From Clostridiales bacterium (GTDB lineage Bacteria > Bacillota > Clostridia > Oscillospirales > CAG-272): a DNA stretch of 56,149 nucleotides. A program made the translations under genes and the position numbers. Below, one piece after another: positions 8,086 to 16,629 of this stretch. A model generated the notes under the pieces. That model was given only the letters and a program-made list of their open reading frames with translations. It had not been told where the DNA came from and did not search any database. Each line of letters starts with the position of its first letter. The first letter of the stretch is position 1. The stretch lies in assembly GCA_021202555.1 (NCBI GenBank), contig JAJQCT010000011.1, forward strand, positions 199,987 to 256,135, read 5' to 3'.

Positions 8086-9687
8086 ATGACTCATGAAGAA
8101 ATCAAATCCGCCATAGAAAACGGAGAGGCTGTTATCGGAATTGAGCTTGGCTCGACGCGAATCAAATCGGTGCTTATCGGACGTGATTTTGCGCCTATAG
8201 TTTCCGGCTCGCATGACTGGGAAAATAAGCTCGAAAACGGAATCTGGACGTACAGCCTTGATGACATCTGGGAAGGCGTGCGTGACAGCTATGCGAAGCT
8301 TGCGGCGGCGGTGAAGAGCGAATACGGCGTGACGCTCAAAAAGGTCGGCGCAATCGGCTTTTCTGCAATGATGCACGGGTACCTCGTCTTTGACAAGGAC
8401 GAAAATCTGCTCGTTCCGTTCCGCACATGGCGAAACACGATTACGGGAGAGGCGTCCGCGACGCTCTCGCGTGAATTTTCGTTCAATATTCCGCAGCGCT
8501 GGAGCATTTCGCACCTTTATCAGGCGATACTGAACGGCGAGAAGCACGTACCTGAAATCCGCTACATGACGACGCTCGCGGGATACATTCACTGGCGGCT
8601 CACGGGAAAATTCGTTCTCGGCATCGGTGACGCGTCTGGTGTGTTCCCGATAGATCCCGAAACGAAAAATTACGACCGCGCGATGATGGAGAAATTCGAG
8701 GCTCTTATCGCGTACAAGGGGTATCCCTGGAAGCTTGAGGAGATTATCCCCACAGCCGTTTCGGCAGGGTGCGATGCCGGCTGCCTTACCGAGGAGGGCG
8801 CAAAGCTTCTCGACCCGTCGGGGAATCTTGAGGCTGGAATACCGCTCGCGCCGCCCGAGGGTGACGCTGGAACGGGAATGGCTGCTACAAACAGCGTATC
8901 CGAGCGCACGGGCAACGTGTCCGCGGGAACGTCCGTCTTTGCGATGATAGTGCTTGAACATCCGCTGCATGATTATTATCCCGAAATCGACGTTGTGACG
9001 ACGCCGACGGGAGAGCTTGTCGCGATGGTACACTGCAATAACTGCACCTCCGACCTCAACGGCTGGATAGATATGCTCGCAGAGGTGCTTGAACGCGCCG
9101 GATGCGAAATTCCCAAATGGAAGCTTTACGATATATTCTACTTTGAATCCGAGAAGGGAGACCCCGACTGCGGCGGCATGATGTCCTACGGCTATCTTTC
9201 GGGCGAGCACGTCACGGGCGTCGATTCGGGGCGTCCGCTCATAGTTCGCGCGTCGGATGCGAATTTCACCTTTGCGAATTTCTCGCGCACGGTGCTTTTC
9301 TCGACGCTCGGAGCGCTTAAAATGGGACTTGATATTCTCTTTGAGCGTGAAAACGTCAAGGTCGATATGATTTACGGACACGGCGGACTTTTCAAAACGG
9401 AGCGCGTCGGTCAGAGCTATCTTGCCGCTGCGATAAATACGCCCGTTTCGGTGATGAAAACTGCGGGAGAGGGCGGTCCTTGGGGAATGGCTCTTCTCGC
9501 GTCGTATCTCATAAACAAGGATGAGGGCGAAACGCTGCGCGATTTCCTCGCGAACAAGGTGTTCTGCGGCGAGGAAGGGACGACGCTTGCGCCGAATCCG
9601 CGCGATGTTGAGGGCTTCCGTACCTTCATCAAGCGCTACGAATCCTGCCTGCCGCTCGAAAAGAAGGCGTCGGACGTCATCGCCTGA
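8086..9687 (+). CDS. FGGY-family carbohydrate kinase
   Basis: ATP-dependent sugar kinase of the FGGY fold; 533 residues. The N-terminal phosphate-1 type motif [16 protein letters not shown], the [11 protein letters not shown] stretch and the C-terminal nucleotide-binding region ([24 protein letters not shown]) are visible. The start is ATG 8086 with GGAGG nine bases upstream; the frame extends further but without a ribosome binding site. The substrate cannot be read from the sequence: L-ribulose, xylulose or another ketose or polyol are possible. No transporter or isomerase gene adjoins it. The following gene is a lipoprotein in the same direction. Confidence 0.88.
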   Translation: MTHEEIKSAIENGEAVIGIELGSTRIKSVLIGRDFAPIVSGSHDWENKLENGIWTYSLDDIWEGVRDSYAKLAAAVKSEYGVTLKKVGAIGFSAMMHGYLVFDKDENLLVPFRTWRNTITGEASATLSREFSFNIPQRWSISHLYQAILNGEKHVPEIRYMTTLAGYIHWRLTGKFVLGIGDASGVFPIDPETKNYDRAMMEKFEALIAYKGYPWKLEEIIPTAVSAGCDAGCLTEEGAKLLDPSGNLEAGIPLAPPEGDAGTGMAATNSVSERTGNVSAGTSVFAMIVLEHPLHDYYPEIDVVTTPTGELVAMVHCNNCTSDLNGWIDMLAEVLERAGCEIPKWKLYDIFYFESEKGDPDCGGMMSYGYLSGEHVTGVDSGRPLIVRASDANFTFANFSRTVLFSTLGALKMGLDILFERENVKVDMIYGHGGLFKTERVGQSYLAAAINTPVSVMKTAGEGGPWGMALLASYLINKDEGETLRDFLANKVFCGEEGTTLAPNPRDVEGFRTFIKRYESCLPLEKKASDVIA

Positions 9688-9757
9688 CAATCTCTTTCCT
9701 CACGGCGCGGCGGTCTGACTAAAAAAATCGCGATATGGCAAAGGAGTATTGAATCGG

Positions 9758-10573
9758 ATGCGGGTTTTACTGAATACGGCACGGCTTGCAGTTTTGCTGC
9801 TCGCGGCGGCTCTGGCGCTTGTCGGATGCGGCGGGGAATGCGAAACGCTGTCAACATATTCGCTTCGCTCGCCTATAATAAATCCGGGCGAGACACTTTC
9901 GGCAGATGATTTTCTTTTCGTGTCCGAATTTGCAGGCACGACGTACACAGCCGAATTTGAGGAGGAGCCTGATACATACACCCCCGGCGCGCATTCGGCG
10001 AAGCTTTCGGTGACGGATTCGGACGGAAACACCGCGTCGGTGAGAGGTACATATACGGTGCGCTCGTATATTTACGAGACGATTACCGTCGAAATCGGCA
10101 CGGAAATAACGCCCGAAACATTCGTCAATACCGAAATTGCGCCCGAGGGCATGACATTCACGTTCGCCGAGGATGATACGGTCACGGACACGTCGTCCGA
10201 TACGGAATCCGACGATACGACGGACAGTACGTATGCGGAGCTTTTTGACGATCTTGGCACGTACACCGTGGGAATTTACGCCGACACGACGCTCTACGAA
10301 TGTACGCTTACGCTTGTGGACACTGTCGCGCCGACGGCGACGCCGGTCACAGTTCACATTACGTCTGCGGGCGTGAATCCCTCGGCAAGCGCCTTTGTCG
10401 CAAATATTGTCGATGCCACAAACGTCACAGTGACATTCGCCGAGGAATACGATTTCATAAATTCGACCGAGGACAGATACGTCACAGTCGTATTGACGGA
10501 CGAGGCGGGAAACTCGACAGAGATGACATCGTTTGTCGCCTATAATATCGAGGACGAGGTGGACACCGAGTAG
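9758..10573 (+). CDS. Putative lipoprotein with Ig-like domains
   Basis: 271 residues with a classic lipoprotein signal: Arg-containing N-terminus, hydrophobic stretch, and lipobox LVGC at about residue 24, so it is predicted to be anchored outside the membrane. The rest is Thr, Asp and Glu rich with beta-strand-like segments. A low-complexity acidic Thr/Ser/Asp stretch lies near the middle, and a final domain contains VVLTDEAGNST, as in bacterial Ig-like folds. ATG 9758 has AAGGAG 11 bases upstream; a TTG three codons earlier is too close to it. No catalytic motif is seen and no function is recognised. It lies 70 bases after the kinase. Confidence 0.7.
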   Translation: MRVLLNTARLAVLLLAAALALVGCGGECETLSTYSLRSPIINPGETLSADDFLFVSEFAGTTYTAEFEEEPDTYTPGAHSAKLSVTDSDGNTASVRGTYTVRSYIYETITVEIGTEITPETFVNTEIAPEGMTFTFAEDDTVTDTSSDTESDDTTDSTYAELFDDLGTYTVGIYADTTLYECTLTLVDTVAPTATPVTVHITSAGVNPSASAFVANIVDATNVTVTFAEEYDFINSTEDRYVTVVLTDEAGNSTEMTSFVAYNIEDEVDTE

Positions 10574-10598
10574 ACGGCGCACAAAAAAAAATAAGCTT

Positions 10599-10637
10599 AT
10601 CCCCCGAGAGTGAACAAGGCTTCAACTCTCGGGGGAT
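10599..10637. terminator. Bidirectional terminator
   Basis: Stem 10599-10610 with 10626-10637 (GC-rich, 12 bp, extended by a short inner pairing), A-run on the left and T-rich sequence on the right. It serves the lipoprotein gene and the convergent pcrA. Confidence 0.88.
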
Positions 10638-10661
10638 TTTCTTGTTTTTATGAATATGACG

Positions 10662-13124
10662 TTACGCCTGATTCGGCTCTGTGTCCGCTCGCTTCAAGCG
10701 GGCATACGACGCCATGAGCTTTTTTGTGCCCACCTCGTCGAATATTATCTCGTACATATAGTCTCCGCCGACCTCGGTGACGGAAATAATCTCGCCGCGC
10801 CCGAATTTCATGTGTCTCACCGCGTCTCCGACGGCGAATACCTCGGCAGGCGTCGTTTTTCCGGGAGTTAAATCGACCTTCACACCCGCGCCCTGCGGAT
10901 ATTTTTCCTTTGTCGGCACCTTTCTCTGATTTCCGAACGTGAACGTCTCACGCCTGCGCGGCGCGCCCGCGCCGTAGCCCGCGTCGGGACTTGTCTCGTC
11001 GTCTATAAGCTCCTTCGGTATCTCGCCGACAAAGCGCGAGGTCGGATTGTAGCGCGACTGCCCGTAAAGCATACGCTGATGCGCCTTCGTGATGAAAAGG
11101 CGCTTCTTAGCCCGCGTTATCGCCACATACGCAAGCCTGCGCTCCTCCTCGATTTCGCCGTCGGAAATGCTCATAATCGACTGCATTCCGGGGAAAATAC
11201 CGTCCTCAAGCCCCGGCAGGAACACATACGGAAATTCAAGCCCCTTCGCGGAGTGAATCGTCATCATGACTACGGCATCTGCCGTTTCATCGTATTTGTC
11301 AATGTCGGAGACGAGCGCCGCGTCCTCAAGAAAGCCGAGAAGCGTCGGATTCTCGCCGCTGTCGTATTCGTAGGCGTTTGAAATAAGCTGCTCTATATTT
11401 TCAAGCCTGTCGCGCTCGACATCTCCTGCCGCAACGAGCATTTCGCGGTAGCCCGTCAGCTCAAGCGTGCGGTCAATTGTCTCGGCGACGGACGCGCTCT
11501 CCGAAAATTCGCGCAGCGTCTCGATTATGCGCACAAATTCGGCAATTGCGGGCGCGGAGCGCTTGAGCGCCGTATACGAATCTGCCCGCGTCAGCACGTC
11601 GTAAAGATATGTTCCCTCGGCATCCGCGATGTCCTTTGCCGCATTCACGGCTGTAATTCCGATTTTGCGCTTCGGCTCGTTTATTATGCGCGAAAGCCTC
11701 ATCGTGTCGGACGGATTCAGAATAACCGAAAGATAAGCGATAACGTCGCGTATTTCCTTTCTGTCGTAAAAACGAAGCCCGCCGAGCATACGGTACGGGA
11801 TTCCCGCCTTCGCGAACGCAGCCTCGATAGGCTGCGACTGCGCGTTCATGCGGTAAAGCACCGCTATATCCCTGTACGACGCCTCGCCCGCCTCCACGAG
11901 AGACGATATTTTGCCCGCTATGTATCTTGCCTCGGCATTCTGGTCGGAAAGCTCCGAGAAGGTGATTTTCGCGCCCTCGCCGAGGTCAGTCCAGAGCTTT
12001 TTTCCGCGCCGTTCGGAATTATGCCCGATTACGGCGTTTGCGGCGTTCAGAATGTTCGCCGTCGAGCGGTAATTCTGCTCGAGCTTGATGATTTTCGCGT
12101 CGCCGAACGATTTATCAAAGCTTAAAATGTTCTCAATCGTCGCGCCGCGGAATTTGTAAATGCTCTGGTCGTCGTCGCCGACAACCATCAGATTAGAGTG
12201 ACTGCCCGTCAGAAGCTTCGTCAGCTCAAACTGCGCGCGGTTTGTGTCCTGATATTCGTCAACCGAAACATACCGGAACTGACGGTTATATTTTTCTCTC
12301 ACGTCGGGAAAATCGCGCAGCAGGTTCACCGTTTTGAATATGATGTCGTCGAAATCAAGCGCGTTTGAGGCTTCGAGCCGCGCCTCGTACTGCCTGTATA
12401 TCTCGGCGATTTTTCCGCGTCTGAAATCTCCCCCCGCAGCCTCGGCAAAATCGTCGGGCGAGAGAAGCTTATCCTTGGCGCGCGATATTTCATTCATCAC
12501 CGACCGAACAGGAAGCGTCTTTTCGTCAATCTGAAGCTCCTTCATGCTTTCAGAAATGAGCCTTTTTGTGTCGTCGGTGTCGTAAATCGTGAATCCGCTC
12601 CGGCATCCGATATAATCCCCGTATCGGCGCAGAATTCGCATACAGACGGAGTGGAATGTTCCCGCCCAGATGTCGGACGTGGAGCTGCCGTTGATCTGCT
12701 CGCCTTCGGGAAACGCTGCGGCGAGACGCGATTTGATTTCGCCTGCCACCTTGTTCGTAAAGGTTATCGCGAGAATCGCCCATGTGGGACACGGATTTTC
12801 GGCAAAGCCGCCGAGAATAAGCCGCTCGATTTCGCGTGGCTGCATTTCCGAGAGCGCGTACTCGAAGCGGATAAGCGTGTTTTCGTCGGCGTCCTCGGGC
12901 ACATATTCGGATTCATACGCCGTGCCGTACTTGATTATATGTACGATTCGCTTTACAAGCACTGTCGTCTTGCCGCTTCCGGCGCCCGCGAGAACGAGCA
13001 GGGGACCCGTCACTGATGTGACGGCGCGGAACTGCTCGGCGTTCAGATCGCAGTAGGCGCGCTCAAAAAGCCTTCGCTTCAGCGAGGTGTATCTTTTTTC
13101 AAAATCGGGTTTTCTTTCAGTCAT
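10662..13124 (-). CDS. pcrA: ATP-dependent DNA helicase PcrA/UvrD
   Basis: SF1A 3'-5' helicase used in repair and rolling-circle replication; 820 residues. Motifs in order: Q-motif LNAEQFRAV, Walker A LAGAGSGKTT (45-54), AGTFHSVCMRILR, Walker B DEYQDTN, VVGDDDQSIYKFRGA, LEQNYRST, HSAKGLEFPYVFLPG, VAITRAKKRL. A C-terminal Tudor-like tail (GDAVRHMKFGRGEI), which in PcrA binds RNA polymerase, is present. The region between motifs I and Ia contains an insertion (about residues 65-110) compared with compact PcrA proteins. Its ATG overlaps the stop of the GH43 gene in an ATGA, so it is the second gene of that unit. Confidence 0.95.
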   Translation of the reverse strand: MTERKPDFEKRYTSLKRRLFERAYCDLNAEQFRAVTSVTGPLLVLAGAGSGKTTVLVKRIVHIIKYGTAYESEYVPEDADENTLIRFEYALSEMQPREIERLILGGFAENPCPTWAILAITFTNKVAGEIKSRLAAAFPEGEQINGSSTSDIWAGTFHSVCMRILRRYGDYIGCRSGFTIYDTDDTKRLISESMKELQIDEKTLPVRSVMNEISRAKDKLLSPDDFAEAAGGDFRRGKIAEIYRQYEARLEASNALDFDDIIFKTVNLLRDFPDVREKYNRQFRYVSVDEYQDTNRAQFELTKLLTGSHSNLMVVGDDDQSIYKFRGATIENILSFDKSFGDAKIIKLEQNYRSTANILNAANAVIGHNSERRGKKLWTDLGEGAKITFSELSDQNAEARYIAGKISSLVEAGEASYRDIAVLYRMNAQSQPIEAAFAKAGIPYRMLGGLRFYDRKEIRDVIAYLSVILNPSDTMRLSRIINEPKRKIGITAVNAAKDIADAEGTYLYDVLTRADSYTALKRSAPAIAEFVRIIETLREFSESASVAETIDRTLELTGYREMLVAAGDVERDRLENIEQLISNAYEYDSGENPTLLGFLEDAALVSDIDKYDETADAVVMMTIHSAKGLEFPYVFLPGLEDGIFPGMQSIMSISDGEIEEERRLAYVAITRAKKRLFITKAHQRMLYGQSRYNPTSRFVGEIPKELIDDETSPDAGYGAGAPRRRETFTFGNQRKVPTKEKYPQGAGVKVDLTPGKTTPAEVFAVGDAVRHMKFGRGEIISVTEVGGDYMYEIIFDEVGTKKLMASYARLKRADTEPNQA

Positions 13125-14089
13125 TGTTTTAAATCAAAAACGGGTCTGTCGTCCTCGTCAAATTTTACCTCCATCACGCGTGTGTGGCGGTTGGGATCAT
13201 AAAGCGGGTCGCCTACGATTTTCTCGTAGGGACGCGCATGATAAAAGCAAAGCGTCGTCTCGCCGTCCTCGGCGACGGTAAAGCTGCCGTGACCGGGACC
13301 GTATATCCCCATCGATTCGTCTGTTTTGAGTACGGGATAGCGCGATTTTTTCCATGAATTGCGGTCGAGAAGATCGGCGTCGTAATCAGCCTCCATCAGC
13401 CCCATGCAGTAGCACGCGCCCGTTGACGAGGACGAAAACGCGACGTAGATTTTGCCGCCGTGAATCAGAACGGAAGGTCCCTCATCAACCCAGAAGCCCA
13501 CGCGCTCCCAGTCGTAATCGGGAGTTGTAAGCAGCATTCCCGGTGTCGCGAGCCTGTACGGCGTTTCCATTTTCGCTATGTAAAGATTTGAAACGAGAAG
13601 CCCGCTGCCAAAGCCGACCTTTTCCGCCCAGATGTAGTATTTCTCATCGCCGCGCACAAGCACCGTCGCGTCGAGCGAAAATCCCGAGAATGATGCCGGG
13701 TCGTCGTCAGAGCGCTGAATCATTCCAAGCTCGCGCCACGGGTCGTTAATCGGATCGTTCCCCTCGCATTTGAGAATATACGGACGAAGCGCCCATTTGT
13801 CCTCCGCGTCGCCGGCGCCGAAGTAAATGTAAAATTCGCCGTCAAGAAAGTGAAGCTCGGGCGCCCATATGTGATTCCCCATATGACCATGCTCGTGCTT
13901 ATGCCAGATAATATGCTCCTCTGCGTCCGACAGTCCGTTTATAGTCTTTGAACGGCGTATTCCGATTTTGTCGTAGGTCGGAATTGAGCCTGTGAAATAA
14001 TAATATCCGTCCGTGTGCTTATACGCCCACGGGTCAGCGCGCTGATAAATTAAAGGGCAGTTGTACTCCATCTTTTTGATTCTCTCCAT
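13121..14089 (-). CDS. Glycoside hydrolase family 43 protein
   Basis: Five-bladed beta-propeller glycosidase; 322 residues, single domain. The GH43 triad is recognisable: general base Asp in QRADPW (D19), pKa modulator Asp in FSLDATV (D140), acid Glu in WVDEGPSV (E203). Family members are mostly alpha-L-arabinofuranosidases and beta-xylosidases. There is no signal peptide, so it would act in the cytoplasm on imported oligosaccharides. ATG 14089 has AGGA nine bases upstream; the ATG seven codons in (MEYNCPLIYQ) is also possible. The stop overlaps the pcrA start by four bases, an odd pairing of functions. Confidence 0.88.
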   Translation of the reverse strand: MERIKKMEYNCPLIYQRADPWAYKHTDGYYYFTGSIPTYDKIGIRRSKTINGLSDAEEHIIWHKHEHGHMGNHIWAPELHFLDGEFYIYFGAGDAEDKWALRPYILKCEGNDPINDPWRELGMIQRSDDDPASFSGFSLDATVLVRGDEKYYIWAEKVGFGSGLLVSNLYIAKMETPYRLATPGMLLTTPDYDWERVGFWVDEGPSVLIHGGKIYVAFSSSSTGACYCMGLMEADYDADLLDRNSWKKSRYPVLKTDESMGIYGPGHGSFTVAEDGETTLCFYHARPYEKIVGDPLYDPNRHTRVMEVKFDEDDRPVFDLKQ

Positions 14090-14223
14090 ACTTTATTTTC
14101 CTGCGGCATCGCCGCGCTATCACTAATATTATAACACAAATCAAGAAAAAACGCAAACATAAACTTGCGGGCAGGGACACGTAAATATCCGATGGCGCTG
14201 AAAATCACAGTGCAAATCATACA

Positions 14224-14255
14224 AATATCCCTCGGGCAAGTGCCCGAGGGATATT
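14224..14255 (-). terminator. Hairpin after the EF-G paralogue gene
   Basis: Perfect 15-bp arms 14224-14238 and 14241-14255 with a 2-nt loop. The U-tract is weak on the minus strand, so it is a probable rather than certain terminator for the EF-G-like gene. Confidence 0.6.
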
Positions 14256-14298
14256 GTGTTAATAAGCTTTTTTATCATGCGCAGTAGGTGACAAAAGG

Positions 14299-16335
14299 TT
14301 ATTCGTCGTCCTCGATTTTCGCGTCGGCAACGATTTTTGCCGTGAGATTCGCGGGAACCTCGTCATAGCGTATAATTTCGTAATCGAAGTGACCGCGCCC
14401 CTGGCTCATCGCGCGAAGCGAAACGACGTAATCCGCCATCTCCGCCTTCGGCACCTCTGCCTCAACGCACGTATATCCCTTCTTGCCTTCCCACGGATTC
14501 ATTCCGAGAACTCTGCCGCGCCGCTTGTTGAGATCGCCCATGATGTCGCCCACGAGCGAATCGGGAGCGTAAACCTTAAGGCTTCCCACAGGTTCAAGTA
14601 TAACGGGCTTTGCCTGCGGAAGTCCCGTCTTGTACGCGAGCTTTGCCGCAAGCTTGAACGAAATCTCGTTGCTGTCTACGGGGTGATACGAGCCATCATA
14701 AAGATCTGCCGCGAGATTGACGACGGGGTAGCCCGCCAGAACGCCGTGCTGCATAGCTTCAAGCAGCCCCTTCTCGACTGCGGGATAATACTGCTTCGGG
14801 ACGTTTCCGCCGACGACTGACTGCGTGAACGTGAGTCCCTCCTCCTCGCCATGGCTGAAGGTGATTCTGACGTCTCCGTACTGACCGGAGCCGCCCGACT
14901 GCTTTTTGTGCTTGCCCTGAACGGAAGCCTTGCCCTTGATTGTCTCCCTGTATGCGATTTTCGGCTCCGTGAGCGTTACGGACACGCCGTAGCGGCTCTT
15001 GAGCTTCGACACTATAACGTCAAGGTGAATTTCCGACATACCGTAAAGGAGCATCTGCTTTGTCTCGACGTTGTTTTCATATTTGAGCGTGAGGTCTTCT
15101 TCAAGGATTCTCGAAATTCCGCCGGAAATCTTGTCCTCGTCGCCCTTTGAAGCGGGCTGTATCGCAAGGGAGAGATACGGCGTCGGGAACTCGATTTTCG
15201 GATAGCTTACCTCTTCTCCCGCGTAAAGCGTGTTGTTCGTCGCGGTATTTGAAAGCTTTGAAATCATGCCAAGATCGCCCGTGCAAAGCGCATCGACCTC
15301 CGTCTGCTTCTTGCCGCGCATCGTATATATGTGCGAGAATTTCTCCGTCGCGTCCGTGTCCCTGTTTTTAAGCACCGTGTCGCGCCCGAGATTTCCTCTC
15401 ATCACCTTGAAGAACGTCTGCTTGCCGAAGGAATCCGCTACCGTCTTGTATGCGAATACGGCAGGCTCGCCCTCCTCGGAAACCGCTCCCTTGCCCGCGA
15501 TTACGGGATTCGGGAACGAGCCGATTATCGCGTCGATAAGTGTGGTGACGCTCCAGAGATTGACGGCGGAGCCGCTGTAAACGGGTACTATCGAATCGTC
15601 GAGAATGCCGCTGTGAATCGCCTCAAACGCCTCCTCGCGTGAGATAGGCTCCTCCATGAGGATTTTCTCCATCATCTCCTCGCTTGTCATCGAAAGCGCG
15701 TCATAAAGCGTCGTTTTGTATTCCTCCGCCTCGTCGGCAAATGAATCGGGAATAGCGCATTCCGCCGCCGTGCCCTTCTTGGGATCGTATGTGTAAGCCT
15801 TCATCTCGATGAGATCTGCGAACATTCCCTTGTGTCCCGTTACGGGGACGAGAACGGGGCATACGGACATTCCGAACGTGCTGTGAAGCTCATCGAACAC
15901 GCGCTTGAAATTCGCTTCGTTGTCGTCGGATTTGTTGACGAAAAACGCGCACGGCTTTTTCACAGAGGTCGCGTTGTCCCATGCAAGCTCCGTGCCGACC
16001 TCTACTCCCGCCTTCGCGTCAACGACTATTACCGCGCTGTCGGCAGCGGCGAGAGACGCCTTGACCTCGCCGGCAAATTCAAGATAACCCGGCGCGTCGA
16101 TGACGTTGATTTTCACGCCCTTCGATTCAACGGGAACGAGCGATGCCGAAAGCGAATAGCCGCGCTTGATTTCCTCGGGGTCGTAGTCGCTGACGGTGTT
16201 TCCGTCAGTCGTCTTTCCCATCCTGTCAATCGCACCCGTGACGTAAAGCATCGCCTCGACGAGAGATGTTTTTCCCGAACCGCCGTGTCCGAGAAGCGCA
16301 ATGTTGCGTATGTCCTTTGATTTGTAGACCGCCAT
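14299..16335 (-). CDS. Elongation factor G-like GTPase (EF-G2 type)
   Basis: Five-domain translational GTPase, 678 residues. G1 is GHGGSGKT (16-23) instead of the AHIDAGKT of canonical EF-G; G3 is DAPGY (80-84), with Tyr in place of the His that activates the hydrolytic water; G4 is NKSD (134-137). Domains II to V follow, with ISGGISRILEEDL, GMSEIHLDV and SQGRGHF. These changes mark the EF-G2 paralogue group (compare Thermus EF-G-2), not the ribosomal-operon fusA. Translocation, ribosome rescue or stress roles are possible. ATG 16335 has AAGGAG eight bases upstream. It has its own promoter, divergent from the alpha-galactosidase gene. Confidence 0.9.
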   Translation of the reverse strand: MAVYKSKDIRNIALLGHGGSGKTSLVEAMLYVTGAIDRMGKTTDGNTVSDYDPEEIKRGYSLSASLVPVESKGVKINVIDAPGYLEFAGEVKASLAAADSAVIVVDAKAGVEVGTELAWDNATSVKKPCAFFVNKSDDNEANFKRVFDELHSTFGMSVCPVLVPVTGHKGMFADLIEMKAYTYDPKKGTAAECAIPDSFADEAEEYKTTLYDALSMTSEEMMEKILMEEPISREEAFEAIHSGILDDSIVPVYSGSAVNLWSVTTLIDAIIGSFPNPVIAGKGAVSEEGEPAVFAYKTVADSFGKQTFFKVMRGNLGRDTVLKNRDTDATEKFSHIYTMRGKKQTEVDALCTGDLGMISKLSNTATNNTLYAGEEVSYPKIEFPTPYLSLAIQPASKGDEDKISGGISRILEEDLTLKYENNVETKQMLLYGMSEIHLDVIVSKLKSRYGVSVTLTEPKIAYRETIKGKASVQGKHKKQSGGSGQYGDVRITFSHGEEEGLTFTQSVVGGNVPKQYYPAVEKGLLEAMQHGVLAGYPVVNLAADLYDGSYHPVDSNEISFKLAAKLAYKTGLPQAKPVILEPVGSLKVYAPDSLVGDIMGDLNKRRGRVLGMNPWEGKKGYTCVEAEVPKAEMADYVVSLRAMSQGRGHFDYEIIRYDEVPANLTAKIVADAKIEDDE

Positions 16336-16412
16336 TACCAAAACTCCTTACTTCTGTATATGTAAAATTTAATAAACCGCGTTACTTCGGTGCATCGAAG
16401 TCCATACTATCT

Positions 16413-16441
16413 ATTATACACGATAATAAGCCCGAATGCAA
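16413..16441 (-). promoter_or_regulatory. Sigma-A promoter of the EF-G-like gene
   Basis: On the minus strand: TTGCAT (16441-16436), 17-nt spacer, TATAAT (16418-16413). A small hairpin (ACTTCG arms) follows at 16384-16401 in the leader. Confidence 0.7.
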
Positions 16442-16536
16442 TAGTGAATTGTGAACTTTTGACCTCTTCTGCGAAATTTTCGGGGTCAAAAATCGTCATT
16501 TTGCTTTTTCTTTGATAAAAAATCGCACGTTTCACA

Positions 16537-16565
16537 TTGACATCGGGAAATGAAAATAGTATAAT
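16537..16565 (+). promoter_or_regulatory. Consensus sigma-A promoter of the alpha-galactosidase gene
   Basis: TTGACA (16537-16542), 17-nt spacer, TATAAT (16560-16565). Both hexamers are perfect. No clear operator was identified. Confidence 0.85.
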
Positions 16566-16629
16566 AATACCGCAGGGCGGCTGCAGGGCGGTTGCCCAGC
16601 GGCAATACCTTTATTTTGGAGTGTGGATA

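Noticed and set aside
8047-9690. Long open frame (547 codons) antisense to the FGGY kinase gene
   Set aside because: It is the mirror frame of a well-supported kinase gene. Its translation is Arg/His rich without domains, and it has no ribosome binding site.
9851-10582. Open frame antisense to the lipoprotein gene
   Set aside because: Arg/Cys/His-rich shadow frame with no motif. The sense frame has a lipobox and a secreted-domain composition.
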